From the NCBI GenBank assembly GCA_950295325.1, contig OX485806.1:54433169-54493168 (forward strand): a stretch of 60,000 nt of DNA, written 5' to 3'. The position numbers and the translations under genes were made by a program. This document shows, one piece after another, positions 46,027 through 58,163 of this stretch. Every line of letters begins with the position of its first letter. Within the stretch, counting starts at the first letter, position 1. A model generated the notes under the pieces. The model made no database searches and had not been told where the DNA came from. It saw only the letters and a list, made by a program, of their open reading frames with translations. This stretch comes from Polytrichum commune. Its lineage: Eukaryota; Streptophyta; Polytrichopsida; Polytrichales; Polytrichaceae.

Positions 46027-46835
46027 TTTGGCCAAGGCCTTAACCTCAACCCAAAGACTCAAGAATGCTTAAAATTTGGCCAAGGCCTTAACATCAAACA
46101 CAACATATTAGAATCTGAAATCTGGCCAAGGCCTTAACCTCAACCCAAAGACTCAAGAATGCTTAAAAATTGGACAAGGCCTTAACATCAAACACAACAA
46201 ACTAGAATCTGAATTTTGGCCAAGGCCTTAACCTCAACCCAAAGACTCAAGAATGCTTAAAATTTGGACAAGGCCTTAACATCAAACACAACATACAAGA
46301 ATTTGAAATTTGGCCAAGGCCTTAACCTCAACCCAAAGACTCAAGAATGCTTAAAATTTGGCCAAGGCCTTAACATCAAACACAACATACAAGAATTTGA
46401 AATTTGGCCAAGGCCTTAACTTCAACCCAAAGACTCAATAATGCTTAAAAATTGGACAAGGCCTTAACCTGAAACACAACATACTAGAAGTTGAAATTTG
46501 GCCAAGGCCTTAATCTCAACCCAAAAAATCAAAAATGCTTAAAATTTGGCCAAGGCCTTAACATCAAACACAACATACAAGAATTTGAAATTTGGCCAAG
46601 GCCTTGACCTCAACCCAAAGACTCAAGAATGCTTAAAAATTGGACAAGGCCTTAACATCAAACACAATATACAAGAATTTGAAATTTGGCCAAGGCCTTA
46701 ACCTCCACCCAAAGACTCAAGAATGCTTAAAAATTGGCCAAGGCCTTAACATCAAACACAACATACAAGAATTTGAAATTTGGCCAAGGCCTTAATTTCG
46801 ACCCAAAGACTCAAGAATGCTTAAAAATTGGCCAA
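46027..46835 (+). repeat. 93-bp satellite made of two 46-47-bp half-units
   Basis: Each half-unit starts TTGGCCAAGGCCTTAAC. One half continues CTCAACCCAAAGACTCAAG, the other ATCAAACACAACATACAAG. The pair alternates regularly for about 8.5 dimers. The shared head overlaps two perfect palindromes (TTGGCCAA and AAGGCCTT). Variation is mostly single transitions (GGCCAAGG versus GGACAAGG is an exception). Confidence 0.92.
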
Positions 46836-47289
46836 GAGACACACCTGAATTCAAGAATGGAGCCTTCCTCAAATGTGGCCGAGAGATGCCCAAACAAAAC
46901 TTGTAGTTGCTATATTGTATTTGGGATTGGAAGACGGCCAATGTGAATGGGGTGCACGTGGAGGCAAACATTATGGGTATGATATTTGATTGGATTCCAC
47001 CAAATTAATGGGGTGAATCTTAACTTGAGTGGGGGTTGGAATCAATATCATAACTCCAACTAAACACCAATGTGAAAAGCATCCATGTGGATATGAAAAT
47101 CAATGGTATATTAGTAGTTCCGATTGCACAAAATTGAAGGGGTGAATCTTAACTTGAGTGGGGGATGGAATCAATAACATAATAACCATAATGGCACATG
47201 CAATATCTGGTGCCAACCCAAACCCCCTACCCCTAACCCCTCAACTAAAGAAATAACAACCCAACTAGCAAGACACAATCAGGTCCACA
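46836..47289. other. Linker between satellites with a local duplication
   Basis: The phrase GGGGTGAATCTTAACTTGAG followed by TGGGGG, GGAATCAATA and CATAA occurs twice (about 47010 and 47137), spaced about 127 bp. No gene seen. Confidence 0.5.
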
Positions 47290-47640
47290 ACTAACACCAT
47301 CCACATTAATTCAAAATGTGGTCCTAGACAACTAGTACCTTATCCTCTGGGAGCTGAGAGCCCACCCAAACATAAAATCAACCATCCACAGTAATACAAA
47401 ATCTGGTCCCCTTCAACTAAGACCTTACCCTCTCAGAGCCGAGAGACTACCCAAACATAAAATCAAAGCATTTACATTAATCCAAAATCTGGTCCTAGAC
47501 ACATAAGACCTTACCCTTTTGGAGCCGAGAGCCCAACCAAACATAAAATCAACCATCCACACTAATACAAAATCTGGTCCTAGACACACAAGACCTTACC
47601 CTCTCGGAGCTCAGAGCCTAACCAAACATAATATCAACCA
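47290..47640 (+). repeat. 86-bp satellite related to the 2.5-3.8 kb satellite
   Basis: CAAAATCTGGTCC recurs at about 47312, 47398, 47483 and 47568. Each unit then carries GACCTTACCCTCTCGGAGCC and GAGAGCCCA, a dyad similar to the CCCTCTCGGATCCGAGAG of the first satellite. Both arrays also share ATTAATNCAAAATCTGGTCC. Confidence 0.85.
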
Positions 47641-47776
47641 TTCGTTTCTACCGGAGGTGTTTTGCTTTTACCTTTCAAGACCTTAAAGGCAATAAAAAAA
47701 AAACCCATCCACATTTAGTTGAAGGACAACTATCTTATTTTTCGAAGACCTTACAAGCTTAGTATTTCCAAAAGGA

Positions 47777-48063
47777 TTGGTGTCTAAGCTCATTGCCGAG
47801 AGCTCTTGGCAGCAAGGCTTATCAATTATGGCTTGTGCTACGATTACAACATCGAAGAAGGATATTTTTGGCAATTGGACGGAGAAACGGATGTGCGGCG
47901 ATTATCATCTAGTTTATTGCAAAACCAAATCGGATCGATATCCCATGCCAATTCCCAAGGTGTTGTTCGATGCCATTGGATTTTCTTGAGTTTTTAGCAC
48001 CTTGGACTTGAAATCCGGCTATCACCAGCTCTCGTTACTTGTGGGAGATCGAGACTACTAGGT
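47777..48063 (+). pseudogene. Ty3/gypsy reverse transcriptase fragment
   Basis: The frame reads KKDIFGNWTEKRMCGDYHLV, then KTKSDRYPMPIPKVLFDAIG, FS, a TGA stop (47987-47989), and VFSTLDLKSGYHQLSLLVGD R. This is the fingers-palm start of a gypsy reverse transcriptase. At the stop most relatives carry arginine, so CGA to TGA is the simplest cause. The fragment ends before the catalytic YxDD box. Immediately downstream a different frame begins (48077), so the element is truncated. Confidence 0.85.
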
Positions 48064-48076
48064 TTACCAAATTGAA

Positions 48077-48352
48077 ATGGTCATAGTATTGAAAGAAAAT
48101 GTCATTAGAGATATGTTTTTTATACAAGTTTATGATATTTGGGATACTAAATTCAGAATATTACTGGATCAAGGTTTAATTGATGAGAAAATGAATGGCA
48201 CTTCATTACCGCTTGAGGCACCAAAGGCATATTTATCAAGGTTGGCCCAAGCCACACAAGCCATCACTATAAAAAAACTTTGTTTTTTTGGACGTCAAAG
48301 AAAATGGCTCTTAGCATTCACTTTGACATGGAAGTACTTTTATGGTACGTAA
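48077..48352 (+). pseudogene. Possible copia-type Gag start, unproven
   Basis: This is a 91-residue open frame. It includes YDIWDTKFRILLDQGLIDEK, which resembles the W..F/M..LL helix near the N terminus of copia Gag proteins, followed by a linker and SRLAQATQAI. There is no zinc knuckle or other domain to confirm it. Confidence 0.3.
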
Positions 48353-48354
48353 CC

Positions 48355-49149
48355 TAAAATCCGTTATGAAAGACACGCAAAAAACTCCCAACAAACATAG
48401 ATGACATGGCCAATTTTAGTTTGTTTTTATGTAACGTCACATAAAATATGGTCTTCCATAACCTCTACAGAGGGATACATGGAGGGCACGTAGCCTCCAC
48501 GCAAGCAACTTTTGAGCGAGCAGTGCCATGACGGCCATTTGTACATTTGTTCCCTTGCTAACGTGGGGTGTCACCTGAACCCCTTTTAAAAATGATGTGA
48601 ACTGCGAAATTTTTGACGTGTGACCTGATGTGGACATTGCCTTATATGGAGTTTGTACGTCCCGTGCTTGGCATGGCAAACGTCCACTGGGGATAGGGAA
48701 ATGTCATGTCGGACATCACGCTAGACGCGGACATTTAATTTTTCGAATTTGCAGTTTGATGCATTGTTTTTGTCTACAATCTATGCGGTAGTAGAATGTC
48801 CTTTGTGGCATCATATTGGACATAGAATTTTTTACGATGTGTGGCGGACAAAACATAGCAGGTCTGACGATGAATTCTCTTAGACATCATCCCATTCATA
48901 AGGACTTCATTTTCCAAATGGGCTCACGTTGGCATGGATGATGGCCTGAACTTCTCAAAGTCACTACTGACGTCAAGCTGGATGGCTATTAGAACAACCA
49001 ATTGTGAATGGGTTGTTTTTTAAGGCATCTACGTGAATAAGCTTGGATGTCACATGTTTCACATGGCCATGGCATAGACATGAAGAACGCAAGTAACAAA
49101 TATTGTAGACCATATCCATGCAAATCATGTATTCATTGATACAACATAT
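48355..49149. other. Spacer without recognised genes
   Basis: Many GACGTC/GACATC-like and ACATGT words but no array. No protein domain. Confidence 0.35.
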
Positions 49150-49704
49150 TGCAACCAGAAGGCCGCATTGCCACAACAGTCGGTAGTCACCCAAAAATTT
49201 ATAACACATCCATGTTTGCAATGTCACTGTCTACAACGGCAAGTGTATCCCGGAAGGCGATGTGGAGAAGGTTGGAGCACTGCAGCTTTGACCGTGGTAT
49301 TACTGATGACGTCTCATTTTTTCCTTTGTGTATGTGGTTTCGTGCCACTCTCCACCTGCTACATCCCACCGCCATTCACAAAACACTATGGCATCCGTCA
49401 GTGGGTTTCATTATGTTTACCAACAATACATGCACAACGCGCATTTGCACTTGTTCGGGCCGGTCCTCCTGCAAGCAAGGAGAATCAACCTAAATTAACA
49501 TACAATCACTAACTCCCTCACCTTTGCAGGAATTTGGGGAGGTTTAGGCAAACCAACCGCTTTTGGTGCTCCGAGTTTGACCATTGTGGATTTCACTGTC
49601 GATTTTCCTGTAATTGTGGTTTGTGCGTTTCTCCCATCACGTCGAGGACGGCCTGCTGACTTTTCCAGGACATGTGTCCTCCTGCCAAAAATAGCCACAC
49701 TCAT
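49150..49704 (-). pseudogene. Possible two-exon remnant with an AT-hook-like motif
   Basis: The minus strand has an open stretch 49704-49516 with SAGRPRRDGRNAQTTITGKS and a Pro/Lys-rich end (GLPKPPQIPAK) before a donor-like AAG|GTGAGG. After a CTTGCAG acceptor at about 49461 it reads GGPARTSANARCACIVGKHN, a Cys/His pattern. GRPR is AT-hook-like. Two overlapping plus frames of 114 residues each (49149-49493 and 49168-49512) lie opposite and are probably shadows. Family unknown. Confidence 0.25.
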
Positions 49705-52470
49705 GCTCCAAGGGAATGTGCTACAAGGTAAACATTGTGGCTGACATTTCAGTCCGTCACATTAGACGTCCCATTAAGTATCATGTCGAAGACGCACATG
49801 TCTAATTGAACAACATGTCCGACAACAATATGACCACAAAGTTCGTTTGGCGTTGCATAATAGACGCTTTTAAATCCCTTCATTCTTTTATCCTTTACAT
49901 GAAATCTTTCCCTACGTTGAGTTGGAATACAAAGGCATTCGTCGGGACCAAATGCACAAAATCCAATATTTTTGAAAAAATTATGATGATACTTCAAGAC
50001 CCATGTATATAAAGTTTGCACAGTTTGTTTAAGGAACAAGAAATGCATTTACACAATAATGACTCGTCTACCTCTTTGTATCCAAATTGGACAATAAGGT
50101 GTAGGAGTTGGTCTACCCCAAATTCAACATTAGAGGATGATTCCTGAGATCCTTTATTGATAATTGCACGAAAATAATCATAAAAAATATTACAATCCTT
50201 ACAAAATTGATATTTTAGGTGATTTTATTATGATTTATCTTCCATATGTTAATATCTATCATGTGTAGATGGCCGAGCACTCACAATTGCACAATTAGAT
50301 AGAATTTATTTTTAGTATTGATAATTTTAAATTTGGTAATAGGGTCCAAGAGAAAGAATCAAATTTCAAACCTTGAACATAAAAAAAAATTACAATTACA
50401 AATAGAATTGCAATTCGACTCTCATTAGAGTAATCTAGATAGAATATTGTTATGTGTTTTATTCCAACAAAATTATGAAAAACAAAAACAACACTTTTGT
50501 TGTGAAAATAGGAAAAATTAAAAAACATGCCCAACAAAATTAAATATTGGCAAACTCTTATAGCCATCCAATATAGGGAAAATATCAAACGTGTTTCTAA
50601 AGGTTTAGGCTTAGCTATAAATTCTAAACCCTAAAAAATAACCCTAAAACTCTTTACACTTGATGGAATCATTTGGTATTACCTCTTTTGGTAAATTGGA
50701 TAGTTTTGGTACCCTATTTATACATAATAATAATTTTATGAATCCAATTTTATATTTTTCCATATCAATCTTGGTGATTTTTTTTAAATGAAACATTGTT
50801 ATGGTTGGTTTGAAGGAAATGAAATTGCGTGTTTTTTAATTATACATCAAGAAGGCTATAATTTTTCTGTTATCCACATCAATGTTTTGTTCATGTCATG
50901 TTATTGTCCATATTATGTACTATGTTTTATAACTTTTGTTTATAGTCTTTGGTCTTTAAATTTCATGGATTATGTCAATAAGTCTTATGTTTGAAACATA
51001 TATAGTATTTGTTGAAAACAAATTGTTAAAACTCTTACAATTTATGTCTTAAAATCACATTGTAAAAATTTACTTTTCTTATTGTAGATGATTTAACAGT
51101 TTTAATTTTTTTAAATTTGTGGTGGATATATTATTGGGATATTATCTGGTGTGGTTCCAAAAAGGTCATTAAGGGTTTTCAAGTATTGATGTTTAGAGCC
51201 AAACTAGAAGATCCCCCATGATATAGTGGGATCCACTCACAATATACTTCAACATGTTTTTCAATTGTGACTAGGAAATCTCTCCATTCTTCAATTCACT
51301 ACAATCACAATAATTTGTATTAATATCTATGTATATGATGGGTATTTGTCATATTTTTATTACAAAACTATTTTGATTTTGGTTAAATACACAAGGTGAG
51401 ATACGGTTATTTATCAAATTTTTATTTATAAACTTTAATTTTATAATTTGGTCCAATTTAAACTCAAAATCCTACCATGAGATAAATTTTTGTTTAGTTT
51501 TTGTACATCAATGGTGAAGGTACAATAAACCTTTGGTAAACTAAACTAGACAACATTGATTATCCCAAATAATACGTGTTACTATTTGGAGTTACACAAT
51601 TTCTATAATTTCTTTATTGAAAATTTGATATTTTACCAAGCAAGGTCATTTATGTTCTACAATGTTGGAACAACCTATGAAAATTTTGTTGGTAAAATTG
51701 AACTCATGAGTAAGAAGTTTCTGCACTACAAATAACAACATGCATTATTTAGATTAATCAATGTAATGAGATGGGTAATTACTATGGATAGACCTGTAAC
51801 TATTTTATTCTCATATTGACCATTCTAAGCTTGGTGTGAAAAATGCTAATGAGTTCTGAGGTTGATGTGGGCCTTGTCCATTGTGCACAAAGTTGATGGC
51901 CTCAGCAATTGTTTGGTGTAATCAAACTATAGTCTTGGTTGATTATCTAGATATAAACATATCAAAATTTGTGTTCAAGGATAGGGAGGCACAAAACATG
52001 TGTGGCTAGGCTCACTCCGTCTCCATCAATGTGGGTGTGGCCATCACATACTTGATGATGCACTTCATTTATGACTACAAATATTGACTATGCATACATT
52101 TTTTTTGATCGGGTCCTAAATATACCATAACCCAAACCTATTTTAAATATGGTTGACCCAAATAGATTCAAACCAAATTTACCCAATTAATTGACCCGAT
52201 TGATACCTAAATGTGTCAGGTTCCAATTATATCCAACGCTTATTTTTAGTATAGTCGTAAACATCTTGAAATCTATACCTATTTTTAATAAGGCTATAAA
52301 TAAATGAAAGTTGTGTATAGATGAAGATTAATATTTTTTAATCGGGTCCAAAATTGATGAAATTTGTAAATATATCAATATTGATACCTATTTTTAATTA
52401 GGTTGTAAATAGATTAAATTATAAATAGATCAAGATCGGGGCCTTTTTTAAGTGGGTCCTAAATGAATGA
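49705..52470. other. AT-rich spacer
   Basis: Strongly AT-rich from 50150. No gene, RNA or LTR supported. ATACCTATTTTTAATWAGG recurs at about 52275 and 52385. Confidence 0.4.
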
Positions 52471-52850
52471 AACCTGAATGTGTTGGGTTCCATTTGTATC
52501 CAAGACCCATGTGTTTGCTCCTAAATTAATGAATCCCGAATCCACCAAATATTAAGGTGTGAAATTCATACCTAAGTGTGTTGGGTTCCATTTATATCCA
52601 AGACCCATGTGTTTGCTCTTAAATAAACAAAACCCAAATCCACCCAAACCCAAAGTGTGGGATTCAAACCTAAGTGTGTTGGGTTCCATTGTATCCATGA
52701 CCAATGTGTCTGCTCCTAAATTAAAGAAACCCAAATCCACCCAAACCCAAGGTGTGGGATTCAAACCTAAGTGTGTTGGGTTCCATTTGTATCCAAGACC
52801 CATGTGTTTGCTCCTAAATAAATGAAACCTAAATCCACCCAATACCCTTA
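52470..52850 (+). repeat. Four-copy tandem repeat of about 97 bp
   Basis: GTGTTGGGTTCCATTTGTATCC recurs at about 52479, 52577, 52677 and 52773, followed by AAGACCCATGTGTTTGCTCC and AACCCAAATCCACCC. A more diverged unit lies upstream near 52215 (GTGTCAGGTTCCAATTATAT). Confidence 0.88.
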
Positions 52851-55026
52851 ACCCTAAATCCAAATTGATCTACTACGATCACTGATGAAGTAATTGAAAA
52901 ATGGTTTTTGTAACATGCTCAACATTGTTAGCGATAAAGACATTCAAGTTTATCATAGTTCCATTCTAAGTCTAACATATTTGTATGTGCGAGTTTGACA
53001 TGCTTAGTTACATGCATTAAAACATATGAGCGTTATGCCCAAAATTCCCACATTGAAAGAGATGGGATGGTTGATGGACATTATAACACAAAAATTGGCA
53101 AAAATCATTTTTTGCATCTATATAAAATAAATAAAACATTAATATTCCAATATGAAAGGAACAAACCTAATAAATGACAAACTAATGATCATACCTTAAA
53201 ACCTAAACCCAATGTCTAGAATGAAAATCACAAAGAAAAAGAATGTAGACAGAAATTTGAAAACAATATTGCCTAGTCTACATTGCATGTTCATGTGGAA
53301 GGAGGTGAGGAACAAACAATAAAATTTAATTGATGAGTATGGCTAGTAAAATTTTAAAATTAATATTATATTGAAGGGGAGAAAAATCCCTACAAACCTT
53401 GGGCAAAGAAAAATATTGCATAATTGCAGATCAAAGCACATGGGAAATGCCAGGAACGACAACACCAAAGGAAATGGAGATTTGTGTCATTTTTCAATAT
53501 TGTCATTTTGTCTTTGTGTTTTTCTTTTATTCCAAAACACAACACTAAAACCACAAAATTGCAACAATTTGATAAACATAGTACCAAAAATGGAAAACAT
53601 TGAATAAAAATGGGATAATTGCCTTTCTAGGTCACATTTTGCCCGTGCTCCTTTGCAGCAATCCAACAATCAAGTACATATTGTCTCATGCACCCCGCAT
53701 TTGACAACAATGACTCATCCTTCACTATAACCTTGTAGTCGGCATTCTGACTCACCTCCCTCCCCAAAAATGATAGAATGCCCCCATTCGTTGGAAAATA
53801 CCTCTCATGAGATTTTCAATGGTGCTTAAAGTCTTAACATGTCTTGTTGATAATCAATCATTTTTACATCACATTGACATCATTTTTCATAGTATATAGA
53901 TTTTTAGGCAATAAAATGTTCATACAACTAAAACATGGCCGGAAATAACCATGTGTATATTAGATGACTATATACATTTGATAACTAAAGCATGTATACA
54001 TTTGATGACATATAGACCTCGGACATACCCGTTACATTGACTACAAACAAATTACATGCCATATATGGACTCGGTGACACAAAACATGCTAGGATTTAGG
54101 TTATACAAAGACAATTAGGATCAAATCACATATACTAAGTTAAGAAACAAGTGTCAAGTGTACAATTTTTTTAGGTCACACGTGGTAGGTTGCAGCTTTT
54201 GTTTCATGTATATATGTTTCCAAATCACAGCATCAAGGTATTGGGTATGAGAGTGTGTAACAAAATGGGGGCTAGTAGCAAACGTGGACACAAATGATTA
54301 TGTTGCATGAAAAAACATTGTCGATTGTGGGTATAACAAACAATAAACATGAAAAAAAAATGCAATGATGGCTTATACTAGGGGCACAACGTTTCCAAGG
54401 GGGACAACGTTTCCAAGGGGGATTGGAAAGGAGTTCTACCACATTAAACACAAACCACCATTTTTATGGGGGAATGTGTGTGGGTTTGGGGCATTGATAA
54501 CCTTTACGGTTGGGTAGGGTTTGTGATGCTCAAAGCATTTTTCATAAGCATTTCTACTACGTTACCTTAGAATCTCACGCACATTTTTGGCAATATAGTT
54601 CACTAGAATTATAGGCAAAGTGTTAAATCTATAGAGTGGAAAAAATCTATAGATATTTGTCCACTCGGTACAATTATAAGAAAAATGTTAAAATCTTACA
54701 CACATTCTCTCACATAGATTATCTATTTGGTTGGTCGTGTGGATGTGTACAAGGTCCATGCATAATTGTTTTTCACATGTTGCATTGCACCATTATTGTT
54801 GTAATCCTCTAGATCCCCTTTGGTCAAGTTTTGATAGGATGAAACATCCTTTATCTATAGAATTAACGAATATCAGTAATTTGAATGTCGTTTCATGGAT
54901 AGGTTGTGAATAGATTATTATTGGGCCATGCCTTAGGGCATATATATGCATCCATATTGGTAGTTTTCCATTAACATTTTGCCTATAATTATAGTGAGTT
55001 ATATTGCATGATGGGGAATGCTATCA
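52851..55026. other. AT-rich spacer
   Basis: No gene supported. A 19-bp tandem doublet CAACGTTTCCAAGGGGGA lies at about 54388-54425. Confidence 0.4.
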
Positions 55027-55053
55027 TATGAGTGGTGAGTAATGAGCAGTAAC
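55027..55053 (+). repeat. Decayed GAGCGG-type array
   Basis: ATGAGTGGTGAGTAATGAGC then AGTAACA lines up with the arrays at 16351 and 44934, with most CG-containing steps changed to TG or CA. Confidence 0.35.
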
Positions 55054-56338
55054 ATATGAATTGTGATGGAAAAATTCAAATGATAATAGAGCCACATGTT
55101 TTATATAGCCTTGGATTTTCCCCAATAAAATTTTGACCTTGTATATATATAGTTGTGGATAAATGAAATGATGATATCATTCACAAATCATATTCATATG
55201 TGGTTTAATTGTTATTTTTTCACGATCGATATAATGTTACACAATGGGACCAAATAACAATTGCCAACACATTTGTAAGTAGAAAATGGATCATGTCTGC
55301 AAATTGAGCAATAAAATTTAATAGTGTGTCAAATAAAATTATGGTAGGAAGACGATGTTGACAGTCCAAGTCCAAAGATTGTTGTTATTCAAAGAAAAAT
55401 ATAATATGAAAATAAACCCACAAAATCCAATCATAGTGTTTGACACTACCTTTGATACTATTACATTTTGTTCATCTACATATGCACATTAAACCAATCA
55501 TTGGGGTCGACAATGACAGACTATTGTCAAGGTAACCACCATGACATGTGCCACATTCTCTATATGTGACATAAACAACATCTACCTCGAAGGTGATTGA
55601 AGTTGATTCATGGTTGTTTTCACATCAAATAGAAATATAAGATATTTGAAACCATAGCCATGTGAAATGCTACAAAATGTAGGTATCAAATGACAACCAA
55701 ATTTACTTAGTAATGCGAAAAATGCTTTGCAACCTTTTAAATATGTTCATCTTTGGTCACGATGGATGGTATGTGAGGTACAACTCCACATGTAAGGAGA
55801 GGGATATCCTTACAAAATGGAGAAACATGGCATCAAATATTGTCAAATTTCCCACCAAGGCCACGATGTGGTGACTCCTTTGCTTACATGTGTGAATTAA
55901 AACACTTGGACACAACATGGAAATCAATCACTAAATAAAAAAACATGGACAATGAGCAATGAGCAATGAAATATGAATGATTATCATTGAGGTCTATAAT
56001 CACATGTGGATGCATATATGCCAAGAGATACAACTATGGATTTAATTGATGCCTTAATAAACCCTTGCAACAATTTTGGGTTTTTTCCCAACCACCTATC
56101 CTAGGGAACTATTTGTTGGCTCCCACATCCACCTCCAACACACCCTAACATTCTTGAAATAAATAAGGAGTTGATGATCTTGCCTTGTGAACAGAAATCC
56201 AAAATGTGGAATTTTTGACTCAATAAAAATATCATTAGAGAGTATTAGAAAATGCCCAACCAAACACTATATATATATATACAGCAACAATTATGTACAT
56301 TCAGACATTTAGCATGTATTTTAAGATTTTGTGAATCC
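55054..56338. other. AT-rich spacer
   Basis: No gene supported. A small GAGCAATGAGCAATGAAATATGA doublet lies at about 55950. Confidence 0.35.
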
Positions 56339-57334
56339 TCAAACATAAAGGCGATTCTTTGATGCCCCACCAATCCTATGCATTGCAAAATTGTAGGATT
56401 TTGCATAGGTCATGACATCATGCTTAACGTCTTTTACTTTAGGAAGGAATGCAAACATGCAAGCATTATTACGAACATAAGTATTAGCAAATTCAAAAAC
56501 GACCTCAATATGAGAAGCCCAATATGTATTCCAATCCAAAATGATGTTGGAAGGTGAGGAGGCATTGGCAATGGGTAGTTTTTTTGAAAGGTCTACAACT
56601 ATAAGGTGAAACTATAAGCACTTGAAGACATGTGCAATTAGTCATCACCGATAATATTAGAATACATCATTAAATGTATAAAAAAGATGATAATAAATTT
56701 CAACAAAGGTACATATATCATATTTTTCAAGTACTCCAACATGTCGACCATGATAGGGTGATCATCGACACCGTTATCCAAAATTGATGTGATTGGTGTA
56801 TTTCTTCCCATGATAAAAATGTGTTGTAAGACCTTCTAAGATTGCCACCCAATTTGGTGGAAGACGTTGAGTAATACATTTCACCATAGGGAATTCCTTG
56901 GGGGGTAGAAGATATAAACACCAAGGTTTGTGCCTTGAAAGGCTCATAATTTTTTGAGTCCATAAAACGGAAGCTCAACTTGTCACCATGTGGCGATTGC
57001 GACTCACATCCACTCAAACAAAATAAACTAATATATTTTTTGTCCAAACTCTTGAACAAAAAACCATGCATAGGGGAGTCATTAATGTTGTTGACATGGT
57101 ATGGCTCATACCACATCTATATTGGAGACTACATGCCCTATTTCTAGATGAAAAATTACAATAATGCCACCCAACTCGACATAAGAATGTTGGGCATTGT
57201 AGGTCACCATAGGGACTTTGTGCAAGTGCCAACATTGGAACCAACAAACATGGCACCTTTTTCCAGCATACAAAGGTATGAAGATTGGGTTCCTCACCAC
57301 CAAAAATGTGGAGTATGAGGTTTGGTTTTGTCAT
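56339..57334 (-). pseudogene. Unrecognised decayed coding remnant
   Basis: The minus-strand frames 57334-56727 and 56539-56339 have protein-like composition: SSTPQGIPYGEMYYSTSSTK, then IILDWNTYWASHIEVVFEFA and YVRNNACMFAFLP. Frames change repeatedly. The WASHIEVVFEFANTYVR segment looks like a real buried helix and strand, but I cannot name the family. Confidence 0.3.
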
Positions 57335-57944
57335 GATACATCGAGCAATGTGTAAGTGGCAACAAAAATAAATATGTATTAGACTAGCCTATAATGCCCG
57401 ACATATTAAAGCACACTAGAACTTAAGATTCGATTGCATTTTTCCTCCTTGGCTCATACAATGTATATGGGATATGTCCACTCCAACTTTCCCACAAACC
57501 TTATGGGTTTATTTGAACCTTATTCATTCGTATAACTCTAACATTGACTACTTCATAACTACGAGCAACCTAATGCTCTACCTCCAACACTTGGCCGATG
57601 TAAGAGGTATTGGTGCTCGAGGACTTCAAATTGGTACCAATTTGTCCATGTAAGAGGTATTGGTGCTTGAGGACTTCAAATTTCAATTGCAATAAAGGGA
57701 GGCATTTCCACCTCATCGTAGGCTTTCAACAATTGCAACCCTTCTCATAACTTGGTTTCATTTTTGTATGCCATTAAATTCGGACACCCAACAAACTTCT
57801 TGATTTTCAAAAATAGTCGTTGATATTTAGCAACACTAATAGCTAATCACAAAAACAAATGGGATAGCATTGGACTCATGAATGATTGCTATGTGGTTGG
57901 TGTCACTACTATTCCATATTCTAGATTAGGAATGATAACCAATA
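57335..57944. other. Spacer with a local duplication
   Basis: GTAAGAGGTATTGGTGCTYG followed by AGGACTTCAAATT occurs twice (57601 and 57649), about 48 bp apart. No gene seen. Confidence 0.5.
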
Positions 57945-58163
57945 TTGTCTCCAAAGGAGATAGCTCCTACTGTGTCACAATTGGTAACATCTTGCATTGC
58001 ATATACCCAAATTCATGAAAATGTCATCTCAGGCTTTTGGAAAGAGAGGGAAATGGGTGTAATTCAAACATCTAATTATGTGTTTAAATTTTTGTGCAAG
58101 GTGGACTACGACCACGACAAGTTCATTCATGCTCCAACTTTCACCTACAACAAGGTTATGTGA
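57945..58163 (+). pseudogene. Short coding remnant (FIHAPTF family, second copy)
   Basis: A 72-residue frame ends FKFLCKVDYDHDKFIHAPTF, TYNKV. It shares the FIHAPTF core and the preceding Lys-Val-acidic pattern with the minus-strand remnant at 17197-17345. Upstream residues (VSQLVTSCIAYTQIHENVIS) are unassigned. Confidence 0.35.

Noticed and set aside
46027-46835. CRISPR-like regular repeats
   Set aside because: Units are contiguous with no unique spacers, in a eukaryotic genome; this is satellite DNA.
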